Positions 43,339-51,372 of a stretch of DNA of 64,000 bases are shown piece after piece. Positions within the stretch are counted from its first letter, which is position 1. The number at the start of each line of letters is the position of its first letter. The notes below the pieces were generated by a model, which saw nothing but the letters and a program-made list of their open reading frames with translations, ran no database searches and was not told the DNA's origin. This stretch comes from Bacteroidota bacterium (GTDB taxonomy: Bacteria > Bacteroidota > Bacteroidia > Chitinophagales > Chitinophagaceae). Position numbers and translations under genes: made by a program. Location: positions 29,304 through 93,303 of the forward strand of contig JAEWBT010000017.1 of the NCBI GenBank assembly GCA_023391015.1, written 5' to 3'.

Positions 43339-45537
43339 ATGAATAGCACTGCGCTGACAGCCTTGCTGCTTGCTGCCTGCGCCGTTTTTTTTACTACTGA
43401 AGCACAGGCCCAACGCCGGAAAAAAATGCAAAAGCAGGTCTCTATCTACGACCTGGATTCCCTTAAAGAACAAATCCCCCGGCAACGCGAGCTTTTCCAT
43501 ACGTATATCGACCGCGAACAACGCGCTGCAGATGCCGGAGATGGTGCCGTGGACCAAATGGTGTATTTTGGCGAAGACACAGCCGTCTCCCAAATGCTCA
43601 GCAAAGCGTTGATGCAGGACATCAATAAATTGCAAATCATGATTGAGAATCTGCCTGTTTCCGGCGATGCGCAGATCCAAAATCAAACCAAAATCCGCTA
43701 CCTCTCTGCGGTTCGCAACCTGTTGCAGCGCTACAACCGCGATACCCACGCCGATCCCTATGCATACCGCCGTCAGGTTACCAACCTGCGCGAAATGATT
43801 ATTGCCCGTGAGGAAAACCGGCTGGATACCTGGGCGCAGGCCCATGCCAATATGGCTTCGGTAGAAAACAGCGAGTTGCTGGATATATCCCCGTCGGCAA
43901 AGGCCTACGTTTTTAAGGTAGCCGGTGCCGAAAATCCGAAAGTGATGTTTCGCCGCCTGGGTGAATTTGCCAACGAGCCGTATGCCTGCGACATTATTGC
44001 CGCTGCTGCTCAGGTGATACCCAATGAAGTGTACAGCTTTGCTTCTTCTACCAACTACAAACTAAGTATGCCGATCCGGAATTGTCCGGACCCAACCGTG
44101 CAGGCCATCGTTAAAATCGGTAGCGAAAGCAAAAAACCACTTTCTGCTCTGCCATTCTACCGCGACGTGGCTGCTGGTAAAAGAACTGTTGCCGATATTG
44201 ATAAAATCTCTGCCAACGACGACGAATACTTTAAAGCCTTGGTGGAGCTGCGCATCCAGGAAGCGGCTGCCGGAAACACGCCCAACGCCGGCTCCGACCC
44301 GTTTGTACTGCAAAGCCTCAAGTACGTTCGTACCATGAACGACCTGCACGAAAGCCCGGATCCGGTGCGCTTCCGCGTGCTGGATGGCTTTACGCCGGTA
44401 CAGATCTACTACGTGCTGGTCAACGGGCAGGATGAGCTTTATACTTCTTCTTATATCGGCGCTTTTAACCGCATGATGGACCGCATGAAAGGCATGTCTG
44501 GCGACTCGCTCCTGCAAGCGGTGAACTACGACCGGTTCCGGACTTTCATCCGCATGGCCGCCGGCTACAACACTTTGGATGCCTTCCTGGGCACCATGAA
44601 AAAAGACGCGCAGGTGGCTTTGATGAAAAGCTTTATGACCGGACTGGAAAAAGGACCGGAAGACGACCTGGAAGGTGCTGTGGACGTGGCGGATGCCTAC
44701 TCTTCCATTGATGATTTTCCGCTGGCCAAGCTCCTAACGGCAGAAGTAGAAAGCAACTACGAGCGCAACAAAAAAGCCAATAACAAGAAAGGCATTATCG
44801 TTTATGGATTGCTCAGCGCCTTGTTCAAGGGTGGGGTAGAAGGCGAGGAACTGGGTTTGCCGCCGGTCAATTACATGCCGTATTCGGCCCTGACCGACGA
44901 CTCCGGCGTGGTGTATCAGCAGGTCTATTTCTATGGCGATGAAGACGGCAAGATTTCGTTTCAAAACTTTCTGCCGGCTTTCCGCGATGGCAAATGGAAA
45001 ATCACTTCTGAAAAATACTGGACGCGCATTGCCTCGGTTTCCGGAAAACCAGTGGTGATTTATGCCAACAACCCGCTCACCGAGCCGGAAGATGAGAAAG
45101 CCCTGGAAGCCCTTAATGCGCACCTCGCTAAAAATAACATCCACCCCACGGTTGTGATCCATCGCGGCCACAGCTACCACCTGCCCATCACGATTGATGG
45201 CCTCAGCAAGGAAACCAAAATTGTGATGCTCGGCTCCTGCGGCGGCTATCATAACCTCGGAACCGTGATTGACCGCTCCCCCGACGCGCAGATTATTTCT
45301 TCCAAACAAACCGGCACCATGTCGGTCAACGAGCCGATTATTGCCGCGCTCAACAGCCGGATGGTTGCCGGCAAAGATGTGGAGTGGCCGCAAATGTGGC
45401 GTGGGCTGGGCGAAGGCTTTGCCAAGAAAGGCGGCGAAACCAACAAACGCTGGAAAGACTACGTGCCGCCGCATAAAAACCTTGGTGCCTTGTTTATCAA
45501 ATCCTACCGGAAGCTTTCCAACGCCTCGGAAATGTAA
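43339..45537 (+). CDS. Large secreted protein of unknown function with Cys/His motif near the C-terminus
   Basis: 732 residues from ATG at 43339, with signal peptide MNSTALTALLLAACAVFFTTEAQAQ cut by signal peptidase I. The N-terminal 560 residues are mainly helical and I recognise nothing in them. Near the end TVVIHRGHSYH (His608) and KIVMLGSCGGYHNL (Cys634) each follow a hydrophobic strand, which is the layout of clan CD cysteine peptidases (caspase, CHAT, gingipain). The His-Cys spacing of 26 is shorter than usual, so this is a hint only. A good terminator follows at 45562. Confidence 0.65.
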   Translation: MNSTALTALLLAACAVFFTTEAQAQRRKKMQKQVSIYDLDSLKEQIPRQRELFHTYIDREQRAADAGDGAVDQMVYFGEDTAVSQMLSKALMQDINKLQIMIENLPVSGDAQIQNQTKIRYLSAVRNLLQRYNRDTHADPYAYRRQVTNLREMIIAREENRLDTWAQAHANMASVENSELLDISPSAKAYVFKVAGAENPKVMFRRLGEFANEPYACDIIAAAAQVIPNEVYSFASSTNYKLSMPIRNCPDPTVQAIVKIGSESKKPLSALPFYRDVAAGKRTVADIDKISANDDEYFKALVELRIQEAAAGNTPNAGSDPFVLQSLKYVRTMNDLHESPDPVRFRVLDGFTPVQIYYVLVNGQDELYTSSYIGAFNRMMDRMKGMSGDSLLQAVNYDRFRTFIRMAAGYNTLDAFLGTMKKDAQVALMKSFMTGLEKGPEDDLEGAVDVADAYSSIDDFPLAKLLTAEVESNYERNKKANNKKGIIVYGLLSALFKGGVEGEELGLPPVNYMPYSALTDDSGVVYQQVYFYGDEDGKISFQNFLPAFRDGKWKITSEKYWTRIASVSGKPVVIYANNPLTEPEDEKALEALNAHLAKNNIHPTVVIHRGHSYHLPITIDGLSKETKIVMLGSCGGYHNLGTVIDRSPDAQIISSKQTGTMSVNEPIIAALNSRMVAGKDVEWPQMWRGLGEGFAKKGGETNKRWKDYVPPHKNLGALFIKSYRKLSNASEM

Positions 45538-45561
45538 GTGGAAATGTAAAAATGGCTCAAT

Positions 45562-45597
45562 AGCTCAATGACTCCAGGGGTCATTGGGCTTTTTTTG
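45562..45597 (+). terminator. Terminator after the 732-residue protein gene
   Basis: AGCTCAATGAC and GTCATTGGGCT pair around a 7-base loop with a mismatch or two, followed by TTTTTTT. Confidence 0.8.
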
Positions 45598-45646
45598 TGG
45601 ATAGAATTGGTGGGGTTTGGGCCAGCCATCTTCAGGCTTTAGGGGC

Positions 45647-45949
45647 GCAATGCCTTCCCGGAGCAGGGCAATGGCCTTTGTATGAGGCGCAATTGCTATC
45701 AATGACCTGTTCTATGTGCGCCGCTATCTGTGCAAGCGCAGCCCGGTAGTTAGGCAAAGGCCTCCCGGTAGTTAGGCAAAGAGATATATATAGAGCGAAA
45801 TGATTATGGGTGCATTGGGCAAAAGCATCCCTGTAGGTGGGCAATGGAGTGTGTATAAGGCACAATTGTTATAGGTGTGTTGGGCAAAGGGGTCCTTTTA
45901 CTTATGCAAAGGCCTCCCGGTAGTTATGCAAAGGAGTTGGTATAGTGGG
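45647..45949. repeat. Fourteen-unit 21-22-bp repeat array
   Basis: GCAAAGG-like unit starts occur at 45647, 45668, 45689, 45711, 45732, 45754, 45776, 45798, 45819, 45841, 45862, 45884, 45906 and 45928. Units at 45754 and 45906 are nearly identical (GCAAAGGCCTCCCGGTAGTTA). The alternation of 21 and 22 bp breaks every reading frame, so it is non-coding. It takes up half of the 682-bp gap 45538-46219; the rest shows only a terminator and A/T-rich sequence. Confidence 0.75.
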
Positions 45950-46219
45950 TTTTTTGAATAGGATTGGGCGCAGGAAGAAACGGGCCAGGTATTTGGCTGC
46001 GGGATGGGGCCAGAAGCATCCGGAGCGGCCCTTAACCGAAGGTTTGTGCCGGATATCATGACCGCTATAGGAAAGCGGTATAATTGTTTGAAGAAAAAAG
46101 AAAAGGCTTTTCCTTATTGTTGCCACTCTGCACTGCGACAGACTTGGAATGACATTGAAAAAAGATCCTGATAAACCTTCTCAACCCACTCTTTATAAAC
46201 CTCTCCTTAACCGCTATAT

Positions 46220-46954
46220 ATGCTCTCCAAAACACCTTACCGCGCTCCTAAAGACCTGACCAAAAAAGCCGGTAAAAAAGCCCTGAAAACCCTCCGCGAA
46301 GAAATCGCCGAACTGCACAACCTCCTGATGGCGGAGCGCAAACATGCCCTGCTGGTGGTGATTCAGGGGATGGACGCCAGTGGCAAGGACGGCCTCACGC
46401 GCAACGTTTTCGGGGCCATGAACCCTATGGGCCTGCACGCCGTTGGCTTTAAAGTGCCAACCGCCGAAGAAGCCTCTCATGATTTTCTGTGGCGCATTCA
46501 TAAGCACACACCGGCAGTGGGCGAGGTAGCGGTATTCAACCGCAGCCATTATGAGGATTTGATCATGCCGGCCATCAACAAAACCATTTCAGAAACGCAG
46601 TGGCAAAGCCGTGCGCAAAGCATCAACGATTTTGAAAGGCATCTGGTCCAAAACGGCCACACCCACATCCTGAAAATCTACCTGCACGTCTCTCACAAAA
46701 AGCAACACCAGCGGTTGGAGGAGCGCATGGTAATTCCGGAAAAAATGTGGAAATACAACGCCAACGACATTCTGGAAAGCGCCCGCTGGGAGCCGTATAT
46801 GGAGATTTATGAAAGGCTTTTCCGGGAATGCAACGAAGTGCCGTGGACTCTTATCCCCGCCGATCAGAACTGGTATAAAGAGCTTCTGGTAGCGGAAAAG
46901 GTGGTGGAAATGCTGCGAAGCCTCAACATGCAGTTTCCGGGGATGAAGGCGTAA
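46220..46954 (+). CDS. ppk2: Polyphosphate kinase 2 family protein
   Basis: 244 residues. Walker A GMDASGKDG at 50-58, lid/Walker B-type VFNRSHYEDL at 106-115, and ERHLVQNGHTHILKIYLHVS, RWEPYMEIYERLF and IPADQNWYKELLVAEKV as the family end. PPK2 moves phosphate between polyphosphate and nucleotides in the cytoplasm (usually making NTP/NDP from polyP). It could be class I (NDP) or III (NMP and NDP); the sequence alone does not decide. It fits the phosphate genes elsewhere in this window. Confidence 0.93.
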   Translation: MLSKTPYRAPKDLTKKAGKKALKTLREEIAELHNLLMAERKHALLVVIQGMDASGKDGLTRNVFGAMNPMGLHAVGFKVPTAEEASHDFLWRIHKHTPAVGEVAVFNRSHYEDLIMPAINKTISETQWQSRAQSINDFERHLVQNGHTHILKIYLHVSHKKQHQRLEERMVIPEKMWKYNANDILESARWEPYMEIYERLFRECNEVPWTLIPADQNWYKELLVAEKVVEMLRSLNMQFPGMKA

Positions 46955-46958
46955 CGGC

Positions 46959-47657
46959 TTAGAATGCCTTAGCGCCTGTTGCTGTTACAATAAAAACCTC
47001 CACGCGATTGCCATAAGGCGAGCGGAAGCGCAGGAAATAGATACCGGCTTGCAGTCCGGCGGTTGAAAAAGACGTTTCCCTTGCTTTGAGCTTTCGCAGC
47101 AAAGTGCCTTTGCTATTCAACAATTCCAGCCCGCTAAGCGGCAGCCGGTCGGGGTTTTGAAGCCTCATTTCGGCGCGTCCGGGGATAGCGCGCACACGCA
47201 GGCGCGCTGCCTGCGGAGCCACAGTGCTGTCGGGGCGGGAAAAGAAATAAAAACTGTCTGCCGGGTTCCACTGCGTTGTGGAAAAAGGATATTCCAGGCT
47301 GTCGCGATACACCGTAGCCGCCACCAGCCGCATCGAATCCAGGCCTTTTTTTCGGAAATAAATCGTGTCGTGGCGCTCCACGGGTTGCGTTGTTTTGGCA
47401 TCGCGGATGTCGTACCAGGCAACCACCCGCAGGCGATCTTCGGAAGAATCTACTGTGTAACCCAGAAACGGAATTTGCCCGCTGCCGTCGCCTGCGTTGT
47501 AGGTGGTGTGGAAGATAATTTGCGCCGCCGTGTCGCCCAGCCGGTTCACGGTGTAATCCATCTGGGGGAAAACCGGCTTTGAGGTTACGCGGTTGCTGGC
47601 CATTGCGGGCAGGCAGCAGCACAGTATCAGCAAGTATCCCCAAAAACAACGACCCAT
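46959..47657 (-). CDS. Secreted protein with T9SS-like C-terminal domain
   Basis: 232 residues from ATG at 47657: signal peptide MGRCFWGYLLILCCCLPAMAS, a short beta-rich domain (TVNRLGDTAAQIIFHTTYN), and a C-terminal region (LSGLELLNSKGTLLRKL, LQAGIYFLRFRSPYGNRVEVFIV) like type A sorting domains, though the opening YPNP motif is absent. It is convergent with ppk2, 4 bp apart. An upstream in-frame ATG at 47729 would put 24 non-signal residues in front and is less likely. Confidence 0.72.
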   Translation of the reverse strand: MGRCFWGYLLILCCCLPAMASNRVTSKPVFPQMDYTVNRLGDTAAQIIFHTTYNAGDGSGQIPFLGYTVDSSEDRLRVVAWYDIRDAKTTQPVERHDTIYFRKKGLDSMRLVAATVYRDSLEYPFSTTQWNPADSFYFFSRPDSTVAPQAARLRVRAIPGRAEMRLQNPDRLPLSGLELLNSKGTLLRKLKARETSFSTAGLQAGIYFLRFRSPYGNRVEVFIVTATGAKAF

Positions 47658-47863
47658 AAAAAAAGCGCGACCCGGTTTCCGTTTGGGCTGCATCCTGCAA
47701 AACCCGATGCCAAAAATAACACCCGGCATCAGGTTCCGGGGCGGTCGTTTCTATTTTATCTCCCCAAAGGCGCAGCCCTCTTTTTTAACCCCCTGCAAAA
47801 GTGTAAGGAGGGTCTTAAACTTTTGTAGGGGAGTTTAAAAGACCTTTTGATGGGAGGGCATTA

Positions 47864-48880
47864 TTATCCGATTTTGCCTTCCAGTTTCCGGAAAGCCTCG
47901 CGGGCGGGCAAGTCTTCCCAAAGCACTTTGTAAATAAGAGCGGCAATGGGCAGTTTAATTCCGCTTTCGCCTGCCACCTGCTTCATGCCCTGCGAGGCAT
48001 AGTAGCCTTCGGCCACCATGTTCATCTCCAACTGCGCCGCCTTCACACTGTAGCCCTTGCCAATCATCATCCCGAAAGCGCGGTTGCGGCTGTGCAGCGA
48101 ATAGCAGGTTACCAGCAAATCGCCCAGGTAGGCGCTCGTCAGGAAGTCGGGTGGGCGCTCTTCGGGGTGCAATTCCCGGAAATGTTTTTTCACAAACTTG
48201 TGCATTTCCCGGAAACAGGCCGTGATATAAACCGCCATAAAATTGTCGCCATAATCCAGCCCGTGGGCAATGCCCGCGCCCACGGCGTAAATGTTTTTCA
48301 GCACGGCAGCAAACTGGGCACCCCACACGTCTTTGTTATACTTGGTGCGCATGTAGGACGTTTCAAAAGCGGTGGCCACGGCCTCGGTCAGCGTATCGTC
48401 CAGCCCGGAAAAGGTGAGGTAGCTGAGGCGCTCCTGGGCTACTTCTTCGGCGTGGCAAGGGCCGGTGATGGCCACATATTTCCCAATATCAAAAGCGCAG
48501 TGGTGAGAGAGATAATCGTTGAGCAACCGGCCTGTGCCCGGCAAAATGCCTTTGATAGCAGAAATGACATTGGGCGCACGCCACAAGTCGCCATCAGCGC
48601 CTCCAATCACGCTGGCAGCATAGGCCGATGGCACGGCAAAAACCACCGTATCGCTTTCGGTGAGCACCTGTGCCAGATTGGTGGTGGGCACGACGCTATC
48701 CGGGGCAAAATGAATGCCGGGCATGTAGGATTGGTTGTGGTGTTTTTCTTGTAGAAACGAAACTGCCGCTTCGCTGCGCATCCACCATTGAACTGTCCGG
48801 CCATTATCAGTCAGGATTTTTGCCAGTGCGGTTCCAAAGCTGCCATTTCCGATAATGCCTGTTTTTCCTAAAATCGCCAT
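47864..48880 (-). CDS. gpsA: Glycerol-3-phosphate dehydrogenase [NAD(P)+]
   Basis: 338 residues. Rossmann loop GIIGNGSFGTALAKIL at 9-24, SAIKGILPGTGR with the active Lys, ITGPCHAEEVAQERL, the catalytic Lys region LKNIYAVGAGIAHGLDYGDN, and LTSAYLGDLLVTCYSLHSRNRAFG. It makes sn-glycerol 3-phosphate from DHAP for phospholipid synthesis. A heptamer tract lies just upstream at 48911-48952. Confidence 0.96.
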   Translation of the reverse strand: MAILGKTGIIGNGSFGTALAKILTDNGRTVQWWMRSEAAVSFLQEKHHNQSYMPGIHFAPDSVVPTTNLAQVLTESDTVVFAVPSAYAASVIGGADGDLWRAPNVISAIKGILPGTGRLLNDYLSHHCAFDIGKYVAITGPCHAEEVAQERLSYLTFSGLDDTLTEAVATAFETSYMRTKYNKDVWGAQFAAVLKNIYAVGAGIAHGLDYGDNFMAVYITACFREMHKFVKKHFRELHPEERPPDFLTSAYLGDLLVTCYSLHSRNRAFGMMIGKGYSVKAAQLEMNMVAEGYYASQGMKQVAGESGIKLPIAALIYKVLWEDLPAREAFRKLEGKIG

Positions 48881-48910
48881 GTGTTATGCTGGTTTCTGGG
48901 GAGAGGTTCC

Positions 48911-48952
48911 ATGAGTCATGAGTCATGAGTCATAAGTCATAAGTCATGGGTA
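48911..48952. repeat. Heptamer tandem repeat upstream of gpsA
   Basis: (ATGAGTC)3 (ATAAGTC)2 ATGGGT, a clean 7-bp repeat 31 bp before the gpsA start (minus strand). Confidence 0.85.
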
Positions 48953-48979
48953 TTTTGAGTCTTTGAAATTTGTTTTTTG

Positions 48980-49007
48980 CTATTATCCACTATCCATTAT
49001 TCACTTT
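48980..49007. repeat. 7-bp-period tract at the 3' end of the RND adaptor gene
   Basis: CTATTAT, CCACTAT, CCATTAT, TCACTTT; it overlaps the stop codon region of the minus-strand adaptor gene and shares CACTATCCA words with the tract at 989. Confidence 0.5.
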
Positions 49008-50340
49008 TCGCCTTCTCCTCGCTAAACAAAGCTTCTTTTTTCACCACCTGCACCTTTGCGCCGTCTTTGAGCGTGCGGGCAATGGCGCTGTAGGGCGCAA
49101 CAACCACTTCCTCGCCCGCCTTGAGGCCCGACAGGATTTGCAGGTAGTTATTGTCCTGAATGCCGGTTGTAACATCGCGCAGCGTTGCTTTTCCGGACGT
49201 TTTATCCACCACAAAAACCACTTGTCGCGCTTTCTGCGGCGCACCTGCTTTCTTCGTAACGCTATCAGGATAATCGCGCGTGGTAACGGCATTGACCGGC
49301 ACGGCCAGCACATCGCGCTCGCGGCGAGTAAGGATGTCCACCGAAGCGCTCATGCCAGGCTTAAAAACCACGGGCAGTTGCGGCAATTCGCTTTGCTGCA
49401 CGGTTGCGGCGCTGGTAGGCGAAGTAATGAGAATGCGAACCGTGTAATTCGTAACCTGATCGGCAGAGGCCGTGGCAGCTGCTAGCCCGCTGCTGTTTTT
49501 GCTGGAAACACTCACACTGCTGACCACGCCGGAAAACTTCCGGCTGCGGTAGGCATCGGCTTCAATGTGCACCGAGTCGCCCACTTTCACCTTCGCGATT
49601 TCGGTTTCGCTCACGTCCACGCGCACTTCCATCCGGCCCAGGTTGGCAATGGTCATCATTTCTGTTCCGGCCATCTGCGCCGTGCCCACCACGCGCTCGC
49701 CCAGCTTCACATTCAGGGCGGCAATGGTTCCGGAAACCGGTGCGAAAAGCGTTGTTTTCCGGAGGTTGGCCTGTGCCTGCGCCAGTCCGGCAGAAGCCCC
49801 TTCCACCCCAAATTGGCCGCCGGAAACCTGCGCCTGCGCCGCTTCGTAGGCCGCCTTGGCCGATTTATACGCCGATTCGGACTGCTCAAACTCCTGGGCC
49901 GAAATCACCTTTTCGCGGTACAGTTGCTGGTTGCGGTTGTAGGCAGCGCGGGCTTGTTCCAGCTGCGCGCGCGATTGGGCGGCCTGCTCGCGACCGGCGG
50001 TAACCGTGGCGCGGCTTTGGGCAACCGAGGCCTGTGCCTGGCTCACCATGCTGCTATACGTGGCCGGATTGATGCGGGCCAGCAACTGACCAGCGGCCAC
50101 GCTGTCGCCTTCCTGAACGCGCAGCTCGATGACTTCGCCGCTGACTTCCGGCGAGATTTTGACTTCCTGCTCCGGGTAGATTTTGCCGCTGGCCGTAACG
50201 GTTTCTATGATGGTATGCGGCGCGGCGGCTTCCACGGCTACGCGTGTGCCGCCATCGCCCCGGGAGCGCCCGATAGCGATGAGGATGATGAGAAGGAGTA
50301 CAATACCGGAAACGATCCAGAGCGTTTTTCTGCGTTTCAT
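48997..50340 (-). CDS. Efflux RND transporter periplasmic adaptor subunit (HlyD/MFP)
   Basis: 447 residues from ATG at 50340 (MKRRKTLWIVSGIVLLLIILIAIG, inner-membrane anchor). Lipoyl half-motif ITETV-ASGKIYPEQEVKISPEVSGEVIEL, then a long alpha-hairpin (VAQSRATVTAGREQAAQSRAQ to about 190), the second lipoyl half (LFAPVSGTIAALNVKLGERV) and the beta-barrel domain. It would link an inner-membrane pump to an outer-membrane channel. The pump gene is not in this window on either side. An open frame continues 34 codons upstream but carries no signal. Confidence 0.92.
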   Translation of the reverse strand: MKRRKTLWIVSGIVLLLIILIAIGRSRGDGGTRVAVEAAAPHTIIETVTASGKIYPEQEVKISPEVSGEVIELRVQEGDSVAAGQLLARINPATYSSMVSQAQASVAQSRATVTAGREQAAQSRAQLEQARAAYNRNQQLYREKVISAQEFEQSESAYKSAKAAYEAAQAQVSGGQFGVEGASAGLAQAQANLRKTTLFAPVSGTIAALNVKLGERVVGTAQMAGTEMMTIANLGRMEVRVDVSETEIAKVKVGDSVHIEADAYRSRKFSGVVSSVSVSSKNSSGLAAATASADQVTNYTVRILITSPTSAATVQQSELPQLPVVFKPGMSASVDILTRRERDVLAVPVNAVTTRDYPDSVTKKAGAPQKARQVVFVVDKTSGKATLRDVTTGIQDNNYLQILSGLKAGEEVVVAPYSAIARTLKDGAKVQVVKKEALFSEEKAKSE

Positions 50341-50478
50341 GGAAAAAGGAAGGGAAGAGAGCCGTAAAATTAGGACCCGCTGCGCCGGTATGAATTCTCT
50401 ATTTTTTGACCCCGGCCCGACAACTAAAAAAACTGTGGGCACTTGTTTTGTAAAACCTGCCTTGCAGTGCGTTTTCCC

Positions 50479-51372
50479 ATGGCCTTTCTTGCTGTTTTAT
50501 CTTCTCTTATTTTCCGGAAATTTCCGGCTTTTTGGGTGCTGGGGTGTGTCGCTCTGGGCTTAGCGGCCTGCAACGATGCACCCCGGAAAGTTTATCCATC
50601 GCCCAAAGGCTATGAACTGGCTGAGCCCGAGGTGAAGAAACTACCGGTGGAACTGGATGAAATTTCCGGAATTGCGTATCACAACGAAGACCAAGCCTTG
50701 TTTGCCATTCAGGATGAAACAGGTCTTTTGTATAAAATCCAACCTTTTCAAAAAGAAAACATTGAGCGCTGGCGCTACGGCATTTCCGGCGATTATGAAG
50801 ACATTGTGCTGAAAGACGGCAAGTTTTATGTTCTGAAAAGCAATGGCAATATTGCCGTATTCAAATTTGATGATTCCGGAAAAGTGCAGGGCGCTGAGTA
50901 TCCCATGAACCTGGTTCAAGGAGCGGAATTTGAATCTCTTTATTATGAGCCTGCGGTCGGGAAGCTGGTTTTAATTTGCAAAGATTGTCCGCAGGACAAA
51001 AAGAAAACCGTCAGCACCTATCGCTTTGACCCGGTAGCACGCGCTTTTGAATCTTCGGAGATGACGATTGACGCGGAAGGTATTGCCGGAGCGATGGGGC
51101 AGAAGAGCGTGAAGTTCAAGCCCAGTGCAGCGGCCATTCATCCCATCAGTGGTGCGCTTTACATTGTATCGGCAGTGAATAAAATGCTGGTTGTGGCCGA
51201 CCGGCAGGGCCGCACCCAGGAGGTTTACATGCTGCCGCCGGGCCTTCATAAGCAACCCGAAGGACTTTCTTTTGCGCCGGACGGCACTATGTTTATTTCT
51301 AACGAAGCCGCCGATGTGGGCGTAGCTGATATTCTCATTTATAAATATACAAGACCCGACACGCCGAAATGA
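50479..51372 (+). CDS. SdiA-regulated/phytase-like beta-propeller lipoprotein
   Basis: 297 residues from ATG at 50479: MAFLAVLSSLIFRKFPAFWV, then lipobox LAAC, so membrane-anchored. The body begins LPVELDEISGIAYHNEDQALFAIQDETG and repeats such strand blocks, matching the SdiA-regulated family, a propeller with similarity to esterase-like phytases. DSGKVQGAEYPM and GAEFESLYYEPAVGKLVLI are typical repeats. The next gene starts inside its last codons (ATGA overlap), so the two are coupled. Confidence 0.82.
   Translation: MAFLAVLSSLIFRKFPAFWVLGCVALGLAACNDAPRKVYPSPKGYELAEPEVKKLPVELDEISGIAYHNEDQALFAIQDETGLLYKIQPFQKENIERWRYGISGDYEDIVLKDGKFYVLKSNGNIAVFKFDDSGKVQGAEYPMNLVQGAEFESLYYEPAVGKLVLICKDCPQDKKKTVSTYRFDPVARAFESSEMTIDAEGIAGAMGQKSVKFKPSAAAIHPISGALYIVSAVNKMLVVADRQGRTQEVYMLPPGLHKQPEGLSFAPDGTMFISNEAADVGVADILIYKYTRPDTPK

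Noticed and set aside
45632..45865. Minus-strand open frames in the 45.6-46.1 kb gap
   Set aside because: They fall in the 21-22-bp array and end wherever the period changes; no gene-like composition.
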